DNA from: Lutraria lutraria
Lineage: Eukaryota; Mollusca; Bivalvia; Venerida; Mactridae
NCBI GenBank assembly: GCA_964023205.1
Contig: OZ026850.1
Coordinates: 7,079,770 to 7,143,769, forward strand
DNA: 64,000 nt
Direction of reading: 5' to 3'
Shown here: one piece after another, positions 48,985-60,524 of the stretch
Layout: each line of letters begins with the position of its first letter
How positions within the stretch are numbered: the first letter of the stretch is position 1
The notes under the pieces: generated by a model
Seen by the model: only the letters and a program-made list of their open reading frames with translations
The model's database searches: none
What the model was told of the DNA's origin: nothing
Position numbers and translations under genes: made by a program

Positions 48985-49111
48985 GACTAGTCTCTAATAA
49001 ACGCCCTACTTGAGCTTTGACTAGTCTCTAATAAACGTCCAACTTGAGCTTAGACTAGTCTCTAATAAACGTCCTACTTGAGCTTAGACTAGTCTTTAAT
49101 AAACGTCCTAC
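48985..49111. repeat. 34-bp tandem array, four copies
   Basis: Unit GACTAGTCTCTAATAAACGT + CCTACTTGAGCTTA at 48985, 49019, 49053 and 49087 (the last partial). Confidence 0.93.
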
Positions 49112-49190
49112 ACAAAAAGTGTACCATGACCAGAATAATAGAGTGAGGGCTGCTGTGTGACATATGGACACATTCCTCGTTATGCCCCCG

Positions 49191-50105
49191 CCATGAAATG
49201 GCGGATGGCATATAGTGTTTACCCTGTCCGTGTGTGTTTGTGTGTGTGTGACGGAATTTCCGTGTCCGGCTCATAATTTTGTCATGCATGATTGGATTTT
49301 GAGATAATTTGGCACAAATGTTCAGCATAACAACACAATGTGTCACGCGCAAAAACTGTTTTGCTTGCTCAAGGGTCAAGGTCACAATGGACACGTAAAG
49401 CATTATATGTATATGTTCGTGTCCGGCTTATAACTTTGTCATGCATGATTGGAATTTGAAATAAAATGGCACAAATGTTAATCGTAACAAAACGATGTGT
49501 CATGCGCAAAAACTGTGTTGCTTGCTCAAAGGGAAAGGTCACAGTGGACACTCAAAGCATTATATGTATATGTTTGGTCCGGCTTATTACTCTGTCATGC
49601 ATACCTGGATTTTGAAATAAACTGGCACAAATGTCCATCATATCAAGACAACATGTCATACGCATCAACTGTGTCACTTGCTCAAAGGTCAAGGTCACAG
49701 TGGACATTCAAAGTTTCTGCATATTATTATGGATATAGTGAAAGTGTATGTTCATGTCCGGCTCATAACTTTGTCATGCATGATTGGATTTTGAAATAAA
49801 TTGGCACAAATGTTCAACATATTAGGACGACGTGTCTTGCGCAAAAACGGTGTCGCTGACTCAAATGTCAAGATGTCAAGGTCACAATGGACACTTAAAT
49901 ATTTACGTTCATTCTTTATATTGAAATAGTGAAAGTACATATAGTTGTGTGTTTTCCCTTAGGTGATCTTTACCTCCCACGATGAGCAGCATTCTCAAGC
50001 AACCTGCTCTATGTTGTATTCACATATTTCCCACATAACACTCATTTTTGTGTCCAGTGCGAAATGGCGGGGGCATCCGTGTCCTACGGACACATTTCTA
50101 GTTTT
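49191..50105. repeat. TATGCCCCCGCCAT-type element with a tandem core
   Basis: The left end pairs TATGCCCCCGCCAT with ATGGCGG/GGCATA. Four to five core units of about 130-190 bp follow (GTCCGGCTCATAACTTTGTC, ATGCATGATTGGATTTTGAA, GCTCAAGGTCAAGGTCACA, TGGACAC). The right end has AATGGCGGGGGCAT, the hairpin CCGTGTCCTACGGACAC and ATTTCTAGTTTT. Directly left of the element, GGACACATTCCTCGTT resembles its own 3' terminus. Confidence 0.85.
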
Positions 50106-50271
50106 AGTTTGAGCTAACCGTGAGCTAGCTGCATGGACAGTTGTTAGAATGGAACTCACTGCAGCAAGGGGACTTATGATAACTTGTCAGACCATCACTA
50201 CTCTACCAAGGAAACCCATGATTCAGCATTGGATATAACTTGAAGGATGGTAAAACTGTATGTTTAAGCAC

Positions 50272-50407
50272 AGGAGCCTGTTATTCAATCCAAAAAAAAT
50301 TATACTCAATAAAAAATTACCTACGTATAGAAAAAACATGTTTTTTTCTATACGTAGGTAATTTTTTATTGAGTATAATTTTTTTTTTGATTGAATAACA
50401 GGCTCCT
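50272..50407. repeat. 136-bp near-perfect palindrome (foldback)
   Basis: The left arm begins AGGAGCCTGTTATTCAATC and the right arm is its reverse complement ending GGCTCCT. It is centred on AAAAAACATGTTTTTT with only indels in A/T runs. There is essentially no loop. GTTTAAG occurs on both flanks, possibly a target duplication. Confidence 0.92.
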
Positions 50408-51996
50408 ATGGTTTAAGTTGATTCAAGGTTGTTACTTTCCCACCAAATGTGGGCTGTATATTAATGTAAACGTTTAATAAGGACATATTTGGTACATGCA
50501 ATAATTACCTATTTCCCCTAACAATCTTTCATCGACAAAACTAGTTTCTAAATTATCCAGTTCTCTAGATGTTAAGATTAGAACTTGCTATGCATTATAT
50601 TGAGAAAGACTTGTCAAACTAAAACCATGTGATATTTACAACAACATGATTTACCTTCTGGATATAATTAAGGTTAGTTATCCATGAAGATACACGATAC
50701 ATGAAATTACATAATTGCCTACATTTCATTTAATGGCTCTGTGAACGCTGTCTACGTTATCTAAATAATATTGTATTTAAAATTTCTTCTATTTCATAAA
50801 AAGCTATTACCAAAATATGTTCAATTGATGTTTATCTTAATAGACCCAGCTTTTCTAATTGCCAATTAAAGATGAAATCATATATCTATATGTCTTTGAT
50901 TTGAAGTGGGGCCGTTTTCGTCTTTACTTATCTCTGTCAGCAGTATGTCAGGCAATGGTCAGTGGGGATTGGAGTAGGTCTGCTGTCTACCTAAACAGTG
51001 CTCCTGTATTCTCTGACGTCACTAAACTGTTTTCTGTCATCTTAAAGGCTCCTCCTTTCCTGCATGAATCAGGGATGGAAGAATAAGCTATAGACGCAAT
51101 ACTGGTACCTTCAGTTAGTCCGCCCGCTTCCAGTCTAGGGTTCATGAGTGCGACACATTTGGCTGTAGAACTGTAGCCTTCACCTCTGATCGTTTATATG
51201 GAGAAGAAGACAGTTACTTGTGGAGAACAAGGTACGTACTGGCACAGAATCCTGGAACACAGGTTGTGTTAACTGTCCATCGGTATATAACAGATATATA
51301 TATATATAGTCAGTTTGAAAAAAGAAGTAAAACCCCCCATCTTTGTACCCTGCTCATCTAAATAACATCATTTCTGCGCTCACAATCCACTGAGTTAGTC
51401 TAGCGTGTTGGTACCCGTTTATGGATTCAAATGTCTTTTTGTAACAAGTTTTTTTCCTCAATAAAATAAGAACATTCACATCGACAAATCGATGTTTTTT
51501 ATTTGCCAACGTAAAGTTTGAGATATCTGAAATCAAAATATTATTCAAACAGTGTGTATATAAGACATTGATAAGTCAAAAGAAAAAATACAATATTTGT
51601 GTTTATATTCCGCTGCTTTTAAACATATAAAGTATGATCGTTTAATGCAATCATTTTCATATCAGGTACTGTGAAACCCACTTTAACTCTGAAAAGAACC
51701 TCTGTCAGATATCATCTTTTTGAGGGCTCTGGCTAATCAAGTTACGACGTGGTAAATTATGCGAATGAAAAAAAACAGCCATGAATCCAGCTTCAATAGA
51801 CAACCAATCAGACGTCTATTGAATATAAGTTGGATATATTTTTGTACATCGTAATATCAATTTCTCACATGTTTTAATAAAGTGATACAAGCATATCATT
51901 TTAATGTAAAGTTATAAATTCGATCGCTAACAACCTAGTGTGGTAAAAAAGGAGTATTTTTTACTGACGGTGACTTCGGACTTTTATAAGGACAAC

Positions 51997-52078
51997 ATGT
52001 TTTGTTTTTATAGGAACTTGGCCATTCTGATGCTTACAGTGCTTGTGTCTATATGTCTCACAGACGCCTCCAGAAAAA
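51997..52078 (+). CDS. candidate secreted peptide, coding exon 1 (signal peptide)
   Basis: ATG at 51997 opens MFCFYRNLAILMLTVLVSIC followed by LTDASRK, a textbook signal peptide: an Arg near the start, a hydrophobic core and a likely cleavage after D-A. The exon ends in phase 1 at a strong donor, AAAAA|GTAAGT. An acceptor-like TTTTATAAG lies just upstream (51990), and a possible untranslated exon ends at CAAG|GTACGT near 51231. Joined to 55173-55366 it yields 91 aa. No family recognised. Confidence 0.5.
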
Positions 52079-52249
52079 GTAAGTACATGTAATAAAAATT
52101 ACTTTTATGATACTATATGGTTCAACCTTATAAGCACTGAGATTGATCACCTTGCTCAGTCCTCAATAATTATGTATAAAACTCTTAAGTGTGTTCTCAG
52201 ATTATTTGTAATGATAAAATTACTGGGAAGAGAATCTCGTGTTTAACTT

Positions 52250-53240
52250 ACTTACTTGTACTACAGTCGGACATTATAATTACGAGTACATTCATGAACC
52301 GAAAACAATGAAATCAACAACAGCATGTTTTATTATCTTTATATGGTCTCATCCACTTAATGTTTTAAAGTTTTAGGAAAATGATCTTTTTGATGATGTG
52401 GTGTTTATACGATTAAAGTGCTCGCTGTTGTGAGGATTCACCTACTAAATTATCCGTGTTGATTTATACCATACAATACTACAATCAAAGCACTGAGAGT
52501 ACTGTCAGAAGCAAAAGTTAAAATGTAATTCATAATATCTGGTAGATGTGCATCAGATAATACCAAAAAGTTCAACCAACACTAGGCACCATGTTTCAAA
52601 CTCAAATGTATATATTGTTTGGACTAATAATTTCCTCGAAAAAGTCAGTTTTGGCCCAGTGAAATGAAGACGTTTTGGTAGAGGTTCACTTGTCATGTTC
52701 CCAATTCTGTTAAAGTTGATAGTAAACTCATACCTTCACTTCCTGTTTACTGTAAAACACGCATGACTCTTAAAACTTCGTAATTATATGTAATAATATA
52801 GTTAGTTTTTCCTTCATTAGGGTTAACTCTTTAGCGATGTGGTTGACTGTTAATTTATTTTAAGTTTTATGTTGAAGATGTTTTTATTGAAGATGTATTA
52901 TACAAACCCATCTCGCAAATAAGAAATTCATTCCGCAAGATCGAGTGCATTCCGTACTTCATATCTATCCGGTAGTTAACCAGCTAGTGTCTTTTGGCGA
53001 TTTCCATGTAAATAGTAGCGAAGCGTACTATGAATGAAACTTTTGTGCGGATGAATACTGAATTATTAAACTCAATACTTTCACAGTAAATATTCGCTTT
53101 TGCTTCTAAAAACACATATCGTACTGTTCAGTCAAGATAATGTGATAGTGACGTTTATTTTATGTGTACACAAAAGTTTACATCAGGTAAAGTGGGTTTA
53201 CAAGAAACAAACAAAGTATAACAGTTTAGCCATGCAATTG
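52250..53240. other. intron of the candidate peptide gene, nothing recognised
   Basis: No exon supported. A short CAAAGCACTGAGAGTACTG motif near 52490 recurs in altered form at about 54070 and 61484, part of the local duplication described separately. Confidence 0.4.
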
Positions 53241-53244
53241 TAGA

Positions 53245-53327
53245 TGTCCGTTTGGCGCAGTTGGTAAAGCCTTTAGAAATGCCTAGGAGCTAAACTTTTA
53301 TCGCGAGTTCGAACCTCACCGGTTGTC
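53245..53327 (+). repeat. tRNA-derived sequence (SINE head or tRNA relic)
   Basis: Has an A-box-like TTGGCGCAGTTGG at 53252-53264 and a B-box GAGTTCGAACC at 53305-53315, at normal spacing for a tRNA with a longer variable region. The presumed acceptor ends do not pair, so it is not a functional tRNA as it stands. A pol III promoter of a SINE is more likely. Confidence 0.5.
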
Positions 53328-53591
53328 TCTTTTTTTCGTTTTCTTTTTCAACTTCATCTCAGCCGCAAATGAATTGTAGTACATAGGTATGTTTGTTATA
53401 ATATTTTAGTAGTAAACTGTGAAGAAAAAGAATGCATTATTGTCCTGTTAAACGCAAAGTGTGTAGCGCAAAAGTACTTGCAGTATTAGTACCGTGCCAA
53501 ATACTTCGTGCCAACTTATCTGAAGGCCAACTACACAAATGTGGCTAAATATGGCTGAAAATAGATGGACTTTTAATAGCGAACTTGTGCC

Positions 53592-53642
53592 ACGCCCAGG
53601 GCTCGAACTCACTAATGCTCTACGTATTGAGCTAAGAGGGCC
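53592..53642 (-). repeat. degenerate tRNA-derived sequence
   Basis: On the minus strand GGCCCTCTTAGCTCAATACG + TAGAGC (D-arm/A-box) is followed closely by GAGTTCGAGCCCTGG (T-arm/B-box). The anticodon arm is missing, so this is a SINE or tRNA relic. Confidence 0.5.
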
Positions 53643-53734
53643 GTCTTACCTCAGGGATTTTCGGGCCGTCTTTCCTTAGTGATGTTTGGTTTTAGGAACG
53701 TAGTTCCTAAAGGTATACATCACTTTTTGTAGCG

Positions 53735-54290
53735 ACAAAACAGTGACGCCTCTCATCCGCGTTGAAAAATAGTACCACTTGTTGTATAAGTATACATTGC
53801 AGACTTGCAGTTTTGATAAATGTTGGAGATATATTGCAGGATTATGTTGATTTTGAAAGCATGGAAAATATTTTGGCAATTTAAGTTGTTAACCTAATAA
53901 TTAAGTATTCATCCACACTTAAGTTCATTCATAATCTGCCCAGGTGACAAGATTTACTACATACTGGAAATAGTTTCATTCACAAAAGTGGTGTCACAAT
54001 ACTATATTGTCTCTCAGTGTAGAGAGTTTACATAATGACACAGATTCAGTTCAATGTGTGTGTGTACAAATCAAAGCGCTGAAGGTACTGAATTTCTTTG
54101 GGTTTTCAGCTAGTAATTTCTCACTGTATGTCATGACTTTTAGAGTGTAGCTTTTCTTTGATAATTGTGGTTAATTGGATTAAAGATGTACATTTTTTTC
54201 AAGTCTATATACTTGACTCTCAAATTCTAATTCGTAACAAAATTAAGATAACACCCCTGTTGAGAATTTGTTCATGAACTGATGATGTTC
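53735..54290 (+). repeat. segmental duplication, copy 1
   Basis: Shares in order with 61180-61700: ATCCGC..TTGAAAAATAGTA, AAGTATACATTGCAGACT, GAAATAGTTTCATTCA, TATATTGTCTCT, TCAAAGCGCTGA, TATGTCATGACT and AATTGTGGTTAATTGG. It lies in the intron of the candidate peptide gene. Confidence 0.75.
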
Positions 54291-55172
54291 ATGAACAGTT
54301 TATGAAGTATTATGAATTGTTTCTCAAAGTTAATCAAAGGTTCATCAATCTAATGAAAAACACATTTTTAATAAAGACTGCATAAGGTTCATAAATTACT
54401 TCATGGACATTTGTTCATGAACTTCATGACCAATTTTTATAGTAAGGCATAAATAGTTCTAACCCAAAGGTGATTTTATTATGAAAGTTTGACAGTACTT
54501 GAATCAGACTTGTTTAAACTATTATCGAGACAACTATAACAGTTTAACGAACAACATCGTTTTGGAAATAGTAGAATAGAAACCGGAAAATTATTTTGTT
54601 CTGTACTTATACGGCTTGTCTTTCTGATTTTGCCAAAATATTTTGACTTGATATCATAATTGAATTTGTGGATACAAAATTAATACTATCACAGAAACTT
54701 GTAATTTTTAAAACGCAACATCTTGAAATCGTAAATACAACATGTACAAATACTTGAATACAGTAAAGGGTGGTATTAGTGAAGTAGTCGCATACAGCGA
54801 GTTATATAACCACTTATACACGTCTTCATAGCTTATTTTATATGCAATATCATTACAGAACGATGACACGTTTTAATATCCTGTGTTCCATATATGAGCA
54901 GAGCAATTAAACACTTTCTTAATAGATAATTGGTAATAAGATAATTTCAAATACGTTTTAATGTTATTTTGAGCACTCGTATCGCATGCATTATCTTTTA
55001 AAAACCTGGACGATATCTAATTAATTATCTTGCAAGTTTAAGCGATGTCGTCATAACGATTTTCCACTGTACACTACAAATACTGGAAGATAAAATAAAT
55101 TCTAAATCTGATCTTATTACTCTCAGCACATTGCCATTGTATTAACTATTAACTATCATTTGTATTCCACAG

Positions 55173-55366
55173 AGATTTTTGACAAAGATCCCCATGAATC
55201 TACGGATAGCAAGCCTTTCAGACCAAAGTTCCAACAGCTGATTAAACGAAGCATCATAGAAAGTTTTCATGTTGTCCAGTCAGCGAAATTAGAGCGAGTA
55301 GCTGGAGAAGAAGTGGAAATAACATCTTTAGAAAAGAATTACAAACCAAAATTGGTTCAAAAATAA
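55173..55366 (+). CDS. candidate secreted peptide, coding exon 2
   Basis: Acceptor TGTATTCCACAG; the phase fits the exon at 51997-52078 exactly and completes a Lys codon. It reads IFDKDPHESTDSKPFRPKFQ, then QLIKR, SIIESFHVV and a charged tail ending KPKLVQK and a stop at 55364-55366. The mature product would be about 67 residues, without cysteines, with basic pairs (KK after the signal, IKR) where prohormone convertases could cut. There is no C-terminal amidation Gly at these sites. A possible ATTAAA signal lies at 55441-55446. It may be a lineage-specific secreted peptide; function unknown. Confidence 0.5.
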
Positions 55367-55940
55367 AAGCGAAGCCTGTTTAGAACTCGAAAATTTAACA
55401 GTCATTAATGATTGATCATACAATGATAATACATTTTGATATTAAAGCCAATATTGTGATGTATTATATATTCCAGTAGACGATTATTAGTATGTAGTTG
55501 AAACATGAAAAGTGATCATCAGACCCGGATCCCGCCCTGCTCAGTTGGATTTGTACAGCCTTAGGTCTCTATGTAGTAATGCTGGTACAGACAGAGACTT
55601 GTGGAGAACCAGCTAGTAATGCTGGCACAGAATCAAGGCTTCGGTTTACTGACCGCCGGTATGTCACTGAAATGCTATTGGACACAGGCGTAATATTTGA
55701 ACATTTTATTTTTTATCCGATTCCGGAAATAAGCTCTTCGATGAAAGCCAAGTTGTTTCTTATAATGTACATTGTCATTTATGTATAAGAATAGTTTAAG
55801 ACGCTTAGACAACTCAATGATTTTAAAACTATTTTCAATTCTAAATACAGATGTACATGTATAATAAATGCACAATTAATGACATTATTTTGTCGTTTTA
55901 CCAAGTACTCGTCACTCCAGAATTCTGTCAGAACTTATTA

Positions 55941-56020
55941 CAGCAAAACCCGGTTATAGTGAAGAAAAATCCTTTAATAGGTTTGAAATGTTAGTTTATT
56001 ATACAGTAAAGCAGGGTAAT
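55941..56020. repeat. fragments of CAGTRAAAC-type transposon ends
   Basis: CAGCAAAACCCGGTTATAGT after TA at 55941 and CAGTAAAGCAGGGTAATAGT after TA at about 56005 both resemble pogo/Tigger-like ends. A further one (CAGTAAAGGGTGGTATTAGT) lies near 54762. Matching opposite ends were not found. Confidence 0.5.
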
Positions 56021-56494
56021 AGTGATTCTATGATGATCCGCAGAATACTACATGTAGTATATTCACTATGAGTGTGTTTAAACAAGTCAATTCCCTATCT
56101 GTATCCTGAGTTCACTACAACCGTCTTCAACTATAAATTGAACATTATTTGAAATTGAGGTCCAGCTGAAATCAAATTTCATTTTCAACATAATTATTCT
56201 TCCGTTACTTAGACAACATATTATTTCTCCAGCTATCAATCATTTCAACACTAGGCAACATGATGATACGTACATTTACTATGTTTGTGGATAAACATAC
56301 ATGTATATTGAACCAGTTTAAAACACGTCGAGGTGTGTATTTTTGTACAAATTACGACATATTTTCCTTGTTCAGTTTAAATCAATGAATGGTTCACTAT
56401 TATTTTCCTTATGTGTATGTTCGCCCTCTATGCACCTACGTTGTACTTACCTGTAAAATTAGATCACTACGGAGAAGATTGATTTTCACCTTTA

Positions 56495-58905
56495 CAGTGA
56501 AACTTCCCTAATCCGACCGGAGAAAGTCCCATAATGCGACATGTCCAGACTGAAGAAAGTCCCATAATGCGACATGCCCAGACTGAAGAAAGTCCCATAA
56601 TGCGACATGTCCAGACTGAAGAAAGTCCCATAATGCGACATGTCCATACTGAAGAAAGTCCCATAATGCGACATGTCCAGACTGAAGAAAGTCCCATAAT
56701 GCGACATGTCCATACTGAAGAAAGTCCCATAATCCGACATGTCCAGACTGAAGAAAGTCCCATAATCCGACATGTCCAGACTGGAGAAAGTCCCATAATG
56801 CGACATGTCCAGACTGGAGAAAGTCCCATAATGCGACATGTCCAGACTGAACAAAGTCCCATAATGCGACATGTCCAGACTGAAGAAAGTCCCATAATGC
56901 GACATGTCCAGACTGGAGAAAGTCCCATAATGCGACATGTCCAGACTGGAGAAAGTCCCATAATGCGACATGTCCAGACTGGAGAAAGTCCCATAATCCG
57001 ACATGTCCAGACTGAAGAAAGTCCCATAATGCGACATGTCCAGACTGAAGAAAGTCCCATAATCCGACATGTCCAGACTGAAGAAAGTCCCATAATGCGA
57101 CATGTCCAGACTGAAGAAAGTCCCATAATCCGACATGTCCAGACTGAAGAAAGTCCCATAATGCGACATGTCCAGACTGAAGAAAGTCCCATAATGCGAC
57201 ATGTCCAGACTGGAGAAAGTCCCATAATCCGACATGTCCAGACTGGAGAAAGTCCCATAATGCGACATGTCCAGACTGAAGAAAGTCCCATAATCCGACA
57301 TGTCCAGACTGAAGAAAGTCCCATAATGCGACATGTCCAGACTGAAGAAAGTCCCATAATGTGACATGTCCAGACTGAAGAAAGTCCCATAATGCGACAT
57401 GTCCAGACTGAAGAAAGTCCCATAATCCGACATGTCCAGACTGAAGAAAGTCCCATAATCCGACATGTCCAGACTGAAGAAAGTCCCATAATGCGACATG
57501 TCCAGACTGAAGAAAGTCCCATAATGCGACATGTCCAGACTGAAGAAAGTCCCATAATCCGACATGTCCAGACTGAAGAAAGTCCCATAATGCGACATGT
57601 CCAGACTGAAGAAAGTCCCATAATGCGACATGTCCAGACTGGAGAAAGTCCCATAATGCGACATGTCCAGACTGAAGAAAGTCCCATAATGCGACATGTC
57701 CAGACTGAAGAAAGTCCCATAATGCGACATGTCCAGACTGAAGAAAGTCCCATAATGCGACATGTCCAGACTGAAGAAAGTCCCATAATGCGACATGTCC
57801 AGACTGAAGAAAGTCCCATAATGCGACATGTCCAGACTGAAGAAAGTCCCATAATGCGACATGTCCAGACTGAAGAAAGTCCCATAATGCGACATGTCCA
57901 GACTGAAGAAAGTCCCATAATGCGACATGTCCAGACTGAAGAAAGTCCCATAATGCGACATGTCCAGACTGAAGAAAGTCCCATAATCCGACATGTCCAG
58001 ACTGGAGAAAGTCCCATAATGCGACATGTCCAGACTGGAGAAAGTCCCATAATGCGACATGTCCAGACTGAAGAAAGTCCCATAATGCGACATGTCCAGA
58101 CTGAAGAAAGTCCCATAATGCGACATGTCCAGACTGGAGAAAGTCCCATAATGCGACATGTCCAGACTGGAGAAAGTCCCATAATGCGACATGTCCAGAC
58201 TGAAGAAAGTCCCATAATGCGACATGTCCAGACTGGAGAAAGTCCCATAATGCGACATGTCCAGACTGAAGAAAGTCCCATAATGCGACATGTCCAGACT
58301 GAAGAAAGTCCCATAATGCGACATGTCCAGACTGGAGAAAGTCCCATAATGCGACATGTCCAGACTGGAGAAAGTCCCATAATGCGACATGTCCAGACTG
58401 GAGAAAGTCCCATAATGCGACATGTCCAGACTGAAGAAAGTCCCATAATGCGACATGTCCAGACTGAAGAAAGTCCCATAATGCGACATGTCCAGACTGA
58501 AGAAAGTCCCATAATGCGACATGTCCAGACTGAAGAAAGTCCCATAATGCGACATGTCCAGACTGAAGAAAGTCCCATAATGCGACATGTCCAGACTGAA
58601 GAAAGTCCCATAATGCGACATGTCCAGACTGAAGAAAGTCCCATAATGCGACATGTCCAGACTGAAGAAAGTCCCATAATGCGACATGTCCAGACTGAAG
58701 AAAGTCCCATAATGCGACATGTCCAGACTGGAGAAAGTCATGTCCAGATTGGAGAAAGTCATGTCCAAACTGAAGAAAGTCCTTATAAGAAGGGGTTCTC
58801 AATAAAAGGTTTTTATTTTTTGGATAAAAATATTTAACAGATGATGATAAATAAAAATCTAGACAGATTGTTATATCCGGATTTGTTATATCCGGATTCA
58901 GGCTG
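56495..58905. repeat. 33-bp satellite (~67 copies) starting at a transposon-like end
   Basis: After TA the region opens CAGTGAAACTTCCCTAATCC. From about 56519 to 58738 it consists of a 33-base unit CCCATAATGCGACATGTCCA + GACTGAAGAAAGT. Variants are C/G in ATAATSCGAC, A/G in CTGRAGAA and few others. Two diverged units follow, and 58895-58905 (ATTCAGGCTG then TA) may be a degenerate opposite end. Because 33 is divisible by three and the unit lacks stops in several frames, long open frames appear on both strands. They show no third-position bias and are not genes. Confidence 0.92.
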
Positions 58906-59210
58906 TATTTTAAGCCATGACACGTGTTCAACATTTCAAAATGTTGTATTGTACAAAGTTGATATTTAATCAATTATGTATGAATGATACAATTTATAAG
59001 GATCGGGTACCTCTAACTTTTTAATAGTCATTAAAAGTTTGTATTAGGGTCCGTTGTTTTTACTTTTTATAGCGATTGAATACACATGTGCACAACTATG
59101 TCCTAACGTATTAGTTAAATAATCATCTAATTACAATACTGATAAAGGTAACACTTTCATGCATGTTTATTGTCCCTTTAAATTGCAGAAAAATACATAA
59201 TATTTATATA

Positions 59211-60058
59211 GATATGTAGATCAAAGATGTAAGTTTTTTGTGTCAGAGAATCTTGTAGATATCTTCAAAATTTGCAATTTAATACAAATTTGAAAACAAA
59301 AGTCGTTTTAGTAATTTATGACGTATCTGATGTGACGACCTTTCATCCTCTTTACTTACCATACACACACGATGATATTTATGCCACTTTAACACTTCAA
59401 CAGCATTTCTTTGGTTGGTGGCTTAAGACTATAGACCTTTGACTTAACCCCCCCCCCCCCTAAAATAAACTTGCAAGGGTTGAGGTCAAAACTATGCGCG
59501 GGTCAAGATATTCCGCAATATTTCACCCTCGGATATCGTCTGAATATTACTGAATCGCCGAACATATTGTGTAGAAAGTATAGTACAATACTTGACATGT
59601 ATGTGCCGTACCATCATCCTGTATGGACCACGTGTTTTGTAAGGTAGGAGACTTCTTTTTGAACACATTAACAAACTTGCTTTTCAAAAGCGACATAATC
59701 CTTATGCGGAGAGACCACTACACAGTGAGAAACTTGCGGTGTGCAATTTCGTGCCATGGTATAATTGGACCGTTCATCTTTGAAGATACGGTGTCCTTCG
59801 GTGATTGAAACAAATCAAATGCAAGGTAAAGAAAGTCCAACAAAGACATGTGTATGTAAGTGATGGAACATTTCATCGTGCATATATGATATGTGAAGAG
59901 GATGAAAAGTCATCTCATCAAAAACGTCATAAAGTACTAAATTGACGTCAATGATGAAAAATACTTTTTTTCTCAAATTTGTATAAAATTGCAAATACTG
60001 AATATATATTCATAAAGTTCTCTGACACATAAAACTTACATCTTTGATCTACATATCT
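59211..60058. repeat. inverted repeat pair with ~160-bp arms
   Basis: Left arm from 59211 (GATATGTAGATCAAAGATGT, AAGTTTTTTGTGTCAGAGAA, TTTGCAATTTAATACAAATT, TTTATGACGT). The right arm, about 59895-60058, carries the same text in reverse complement with about 75-85 percent identity by eye. The spacer, about 500 bp, includes a C run near 59449. Probably an old TIR or foldback element. Confidence 0.75.
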
Positions 60059-60524
60059 ACATAAAACGTGAATGTAATCTACAAATCACATCCAGAATAT
60101 ATTAGGGACAGTATAATGTAGAGTCTAAAATGTAATTTATTTATCATATGATAACATCGTTTAGTATCCCTTCAACATTTTTTTTCATTTCGCATATATC
60201 TGCATGTTAAATTCAAAATCAGTTAAAAATGCCATCACTAACAAATATTTAGGCAATTTAGATGTCAACGGGGGGGGGGGGGATACAGCCAATATATTGG
60301 GGACTAGCCTCCCATAGCCCCCCCCCCCCCCCGGTAAAAAAATCTATTAACTTATTTAGCTATCTTTTATTGAGTAAAATCGCCTGGATAATTCCTAACA
60401 CGCTTTTAGATAGATCCTAACTGAAATCTAATGACTGTCGTCTAGATAAACGGAACATGGGGCGCTCAATATTAATTACATGAAATAAGTAAAAAATAAA
60501 CATTTAATTTTCACATTAATATAC

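Noticed and set aside
50859..51086. Coding exon (LNSAPVFSDVTKLFSVILKA)
   Set aside because: The frame looks plausible, but it lacks convincing splice sites on both sides and any recognised family. The region may be an untranslated leader of the peptide gene.
53245..53327. Functional tRNA gene
   Set aside because: A and B boxes are good, but the acceptor stem ends do not pair and the anticodon arm is poor, so only a tRNA-derived repeat is claimed.
56467..58973. Open frames of up to 821 codons on both strands as repetitive protein genes
   Set aside because: They overlap each other on a 33-bp satellite whose unit length is a multiple of three. Variation is not concentrated at third positions of any frame, and no start context, splice or flanking coding sequence supports them.
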